From Dehalococcoidia bacterium (lineage in GTDB: Bacteria; Chloroflexota; Dehalococcoidia; GIF9; AB-539-J10), in contig JAUWQI010000012.1 of NCBI GenBank assembly GCA_030611085.1, forward strand, positions 1 to 38,480: 38,480 bases of DNA, given 5' to 3'. The position numbers and the translations under genes are program-made. A model generated the notes under the pieces. It searched no databases, was not told where the DNA came from, and saw nothing but the letters and a program-made list of their open reading frames with translations. Below, piece by piece: positions 38,455-38,480 of this stretch. The first letter of the stretch is position 1. Each line of letters opens with the position of its first letter.

Positions 38455-38480
38455 ATGGAGAGAATGGACATGCACGCGAG
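38455..38480 (+). CDS. start of a divergent gene cut by the window edge
   Basis: ATG 38455 opens a frame MERMDMHA that runs off the window. AAAGGAGG at 38435-38442 lies 12 bases upstream, a long but usable spacing. Too little is visible to name the product. Confidence 0.4.

Overview
The window looks like a chromosomal contig of an uncultured anaerobic bacterium, most likely a Dehalococcoidia-type Chloroflexota. This is an inference, not a measurement. It rests on strong Shine-Dalgarno sites, a methanogen-like short ThyA, an Etf:menaquinone-oxidoreductase-like Fe-S membrane protein, a B12 mutase operon, the rny/ymdB/PHP block, and many dispersed palindromic repeats of the TGTCATTCTGAGCG...GGGTGACA type. 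No rRNA, tRNA or CRISPR array was seen.

Layout. 1-493: tail of an IS3-type transposase, a palindromic repeat and a decayed dCTP deaminase gene. 494-4011: riboflavin operon ribD-ribE-ribBA-ribH, with no FMN riboswitch in front. 4001-4255 (-): small EF-Tu domain-2-like protein. 4328-11899: iron locus. It holds a DtxR-family repressor with a consensus promoter and operator, two FeoA proteins, FeoB split into a G protein and a permease, a 4-TM protein, a protein of three FeoA domains, a DUF2325 coiled-coil protein, a flavodoxin, DUF2023 and a NicO/UreH-like membrane protein. Three sites of form GTTAG-N6-(C/T)TAAC stand before dtxR, before the feo block and before the flavodoxin, and define a candidate iron regulon. 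11913-17223: a run of SAM methyltransferases, several decayed or truncated, with a second flavodoxin; a ZIP metal transporter follows. 18150-22777: nitroreductase, CaiB/BaiF CoA-transferase, an unknown membrane protein, thyA inside inverted repeats, and metF. 23148-28327 (-): a branched-chain-amino-acid-type ABC transporter (livG-H-M-F, then livK with its own promoter). 28484-29275: sirtuin. 29444-32988: operon of a divergent B12-dependent acyl-CoA mutase (large and small subunits) and an MmgE/PrpD protein. 32965-35052 (-): heme/Fe-S membrane oxidoreductase. 35120-38256 (-): PHP phosphoesterase, YmdB-like phosphodiesterase and ribonuclease Y.

How it fits together. The Feo part reads as a DtxR-controlled ferrous iron uptake and iron-sparing programme, with flavodoxin replacing ferredoxin when iron is short. 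The second half reads as anaerobic acyl-CoA/organic acid metabolism: uptake by the Liv system, CoA transfer, B12-dependent carbon-skeleton rearrangement, dehydratase-type chemistry, and electron delivery to the quinone pool.

The most notable points are the phased operator architecture, intergenic palindromic repeats carried in frame inside two genes, a mutase that appears to lack the residues that read methylmalonyl-CoA, a hairpin repeat family with compensatory stem changes, and the decaying methyltransferase cluster next to the iron regulon.
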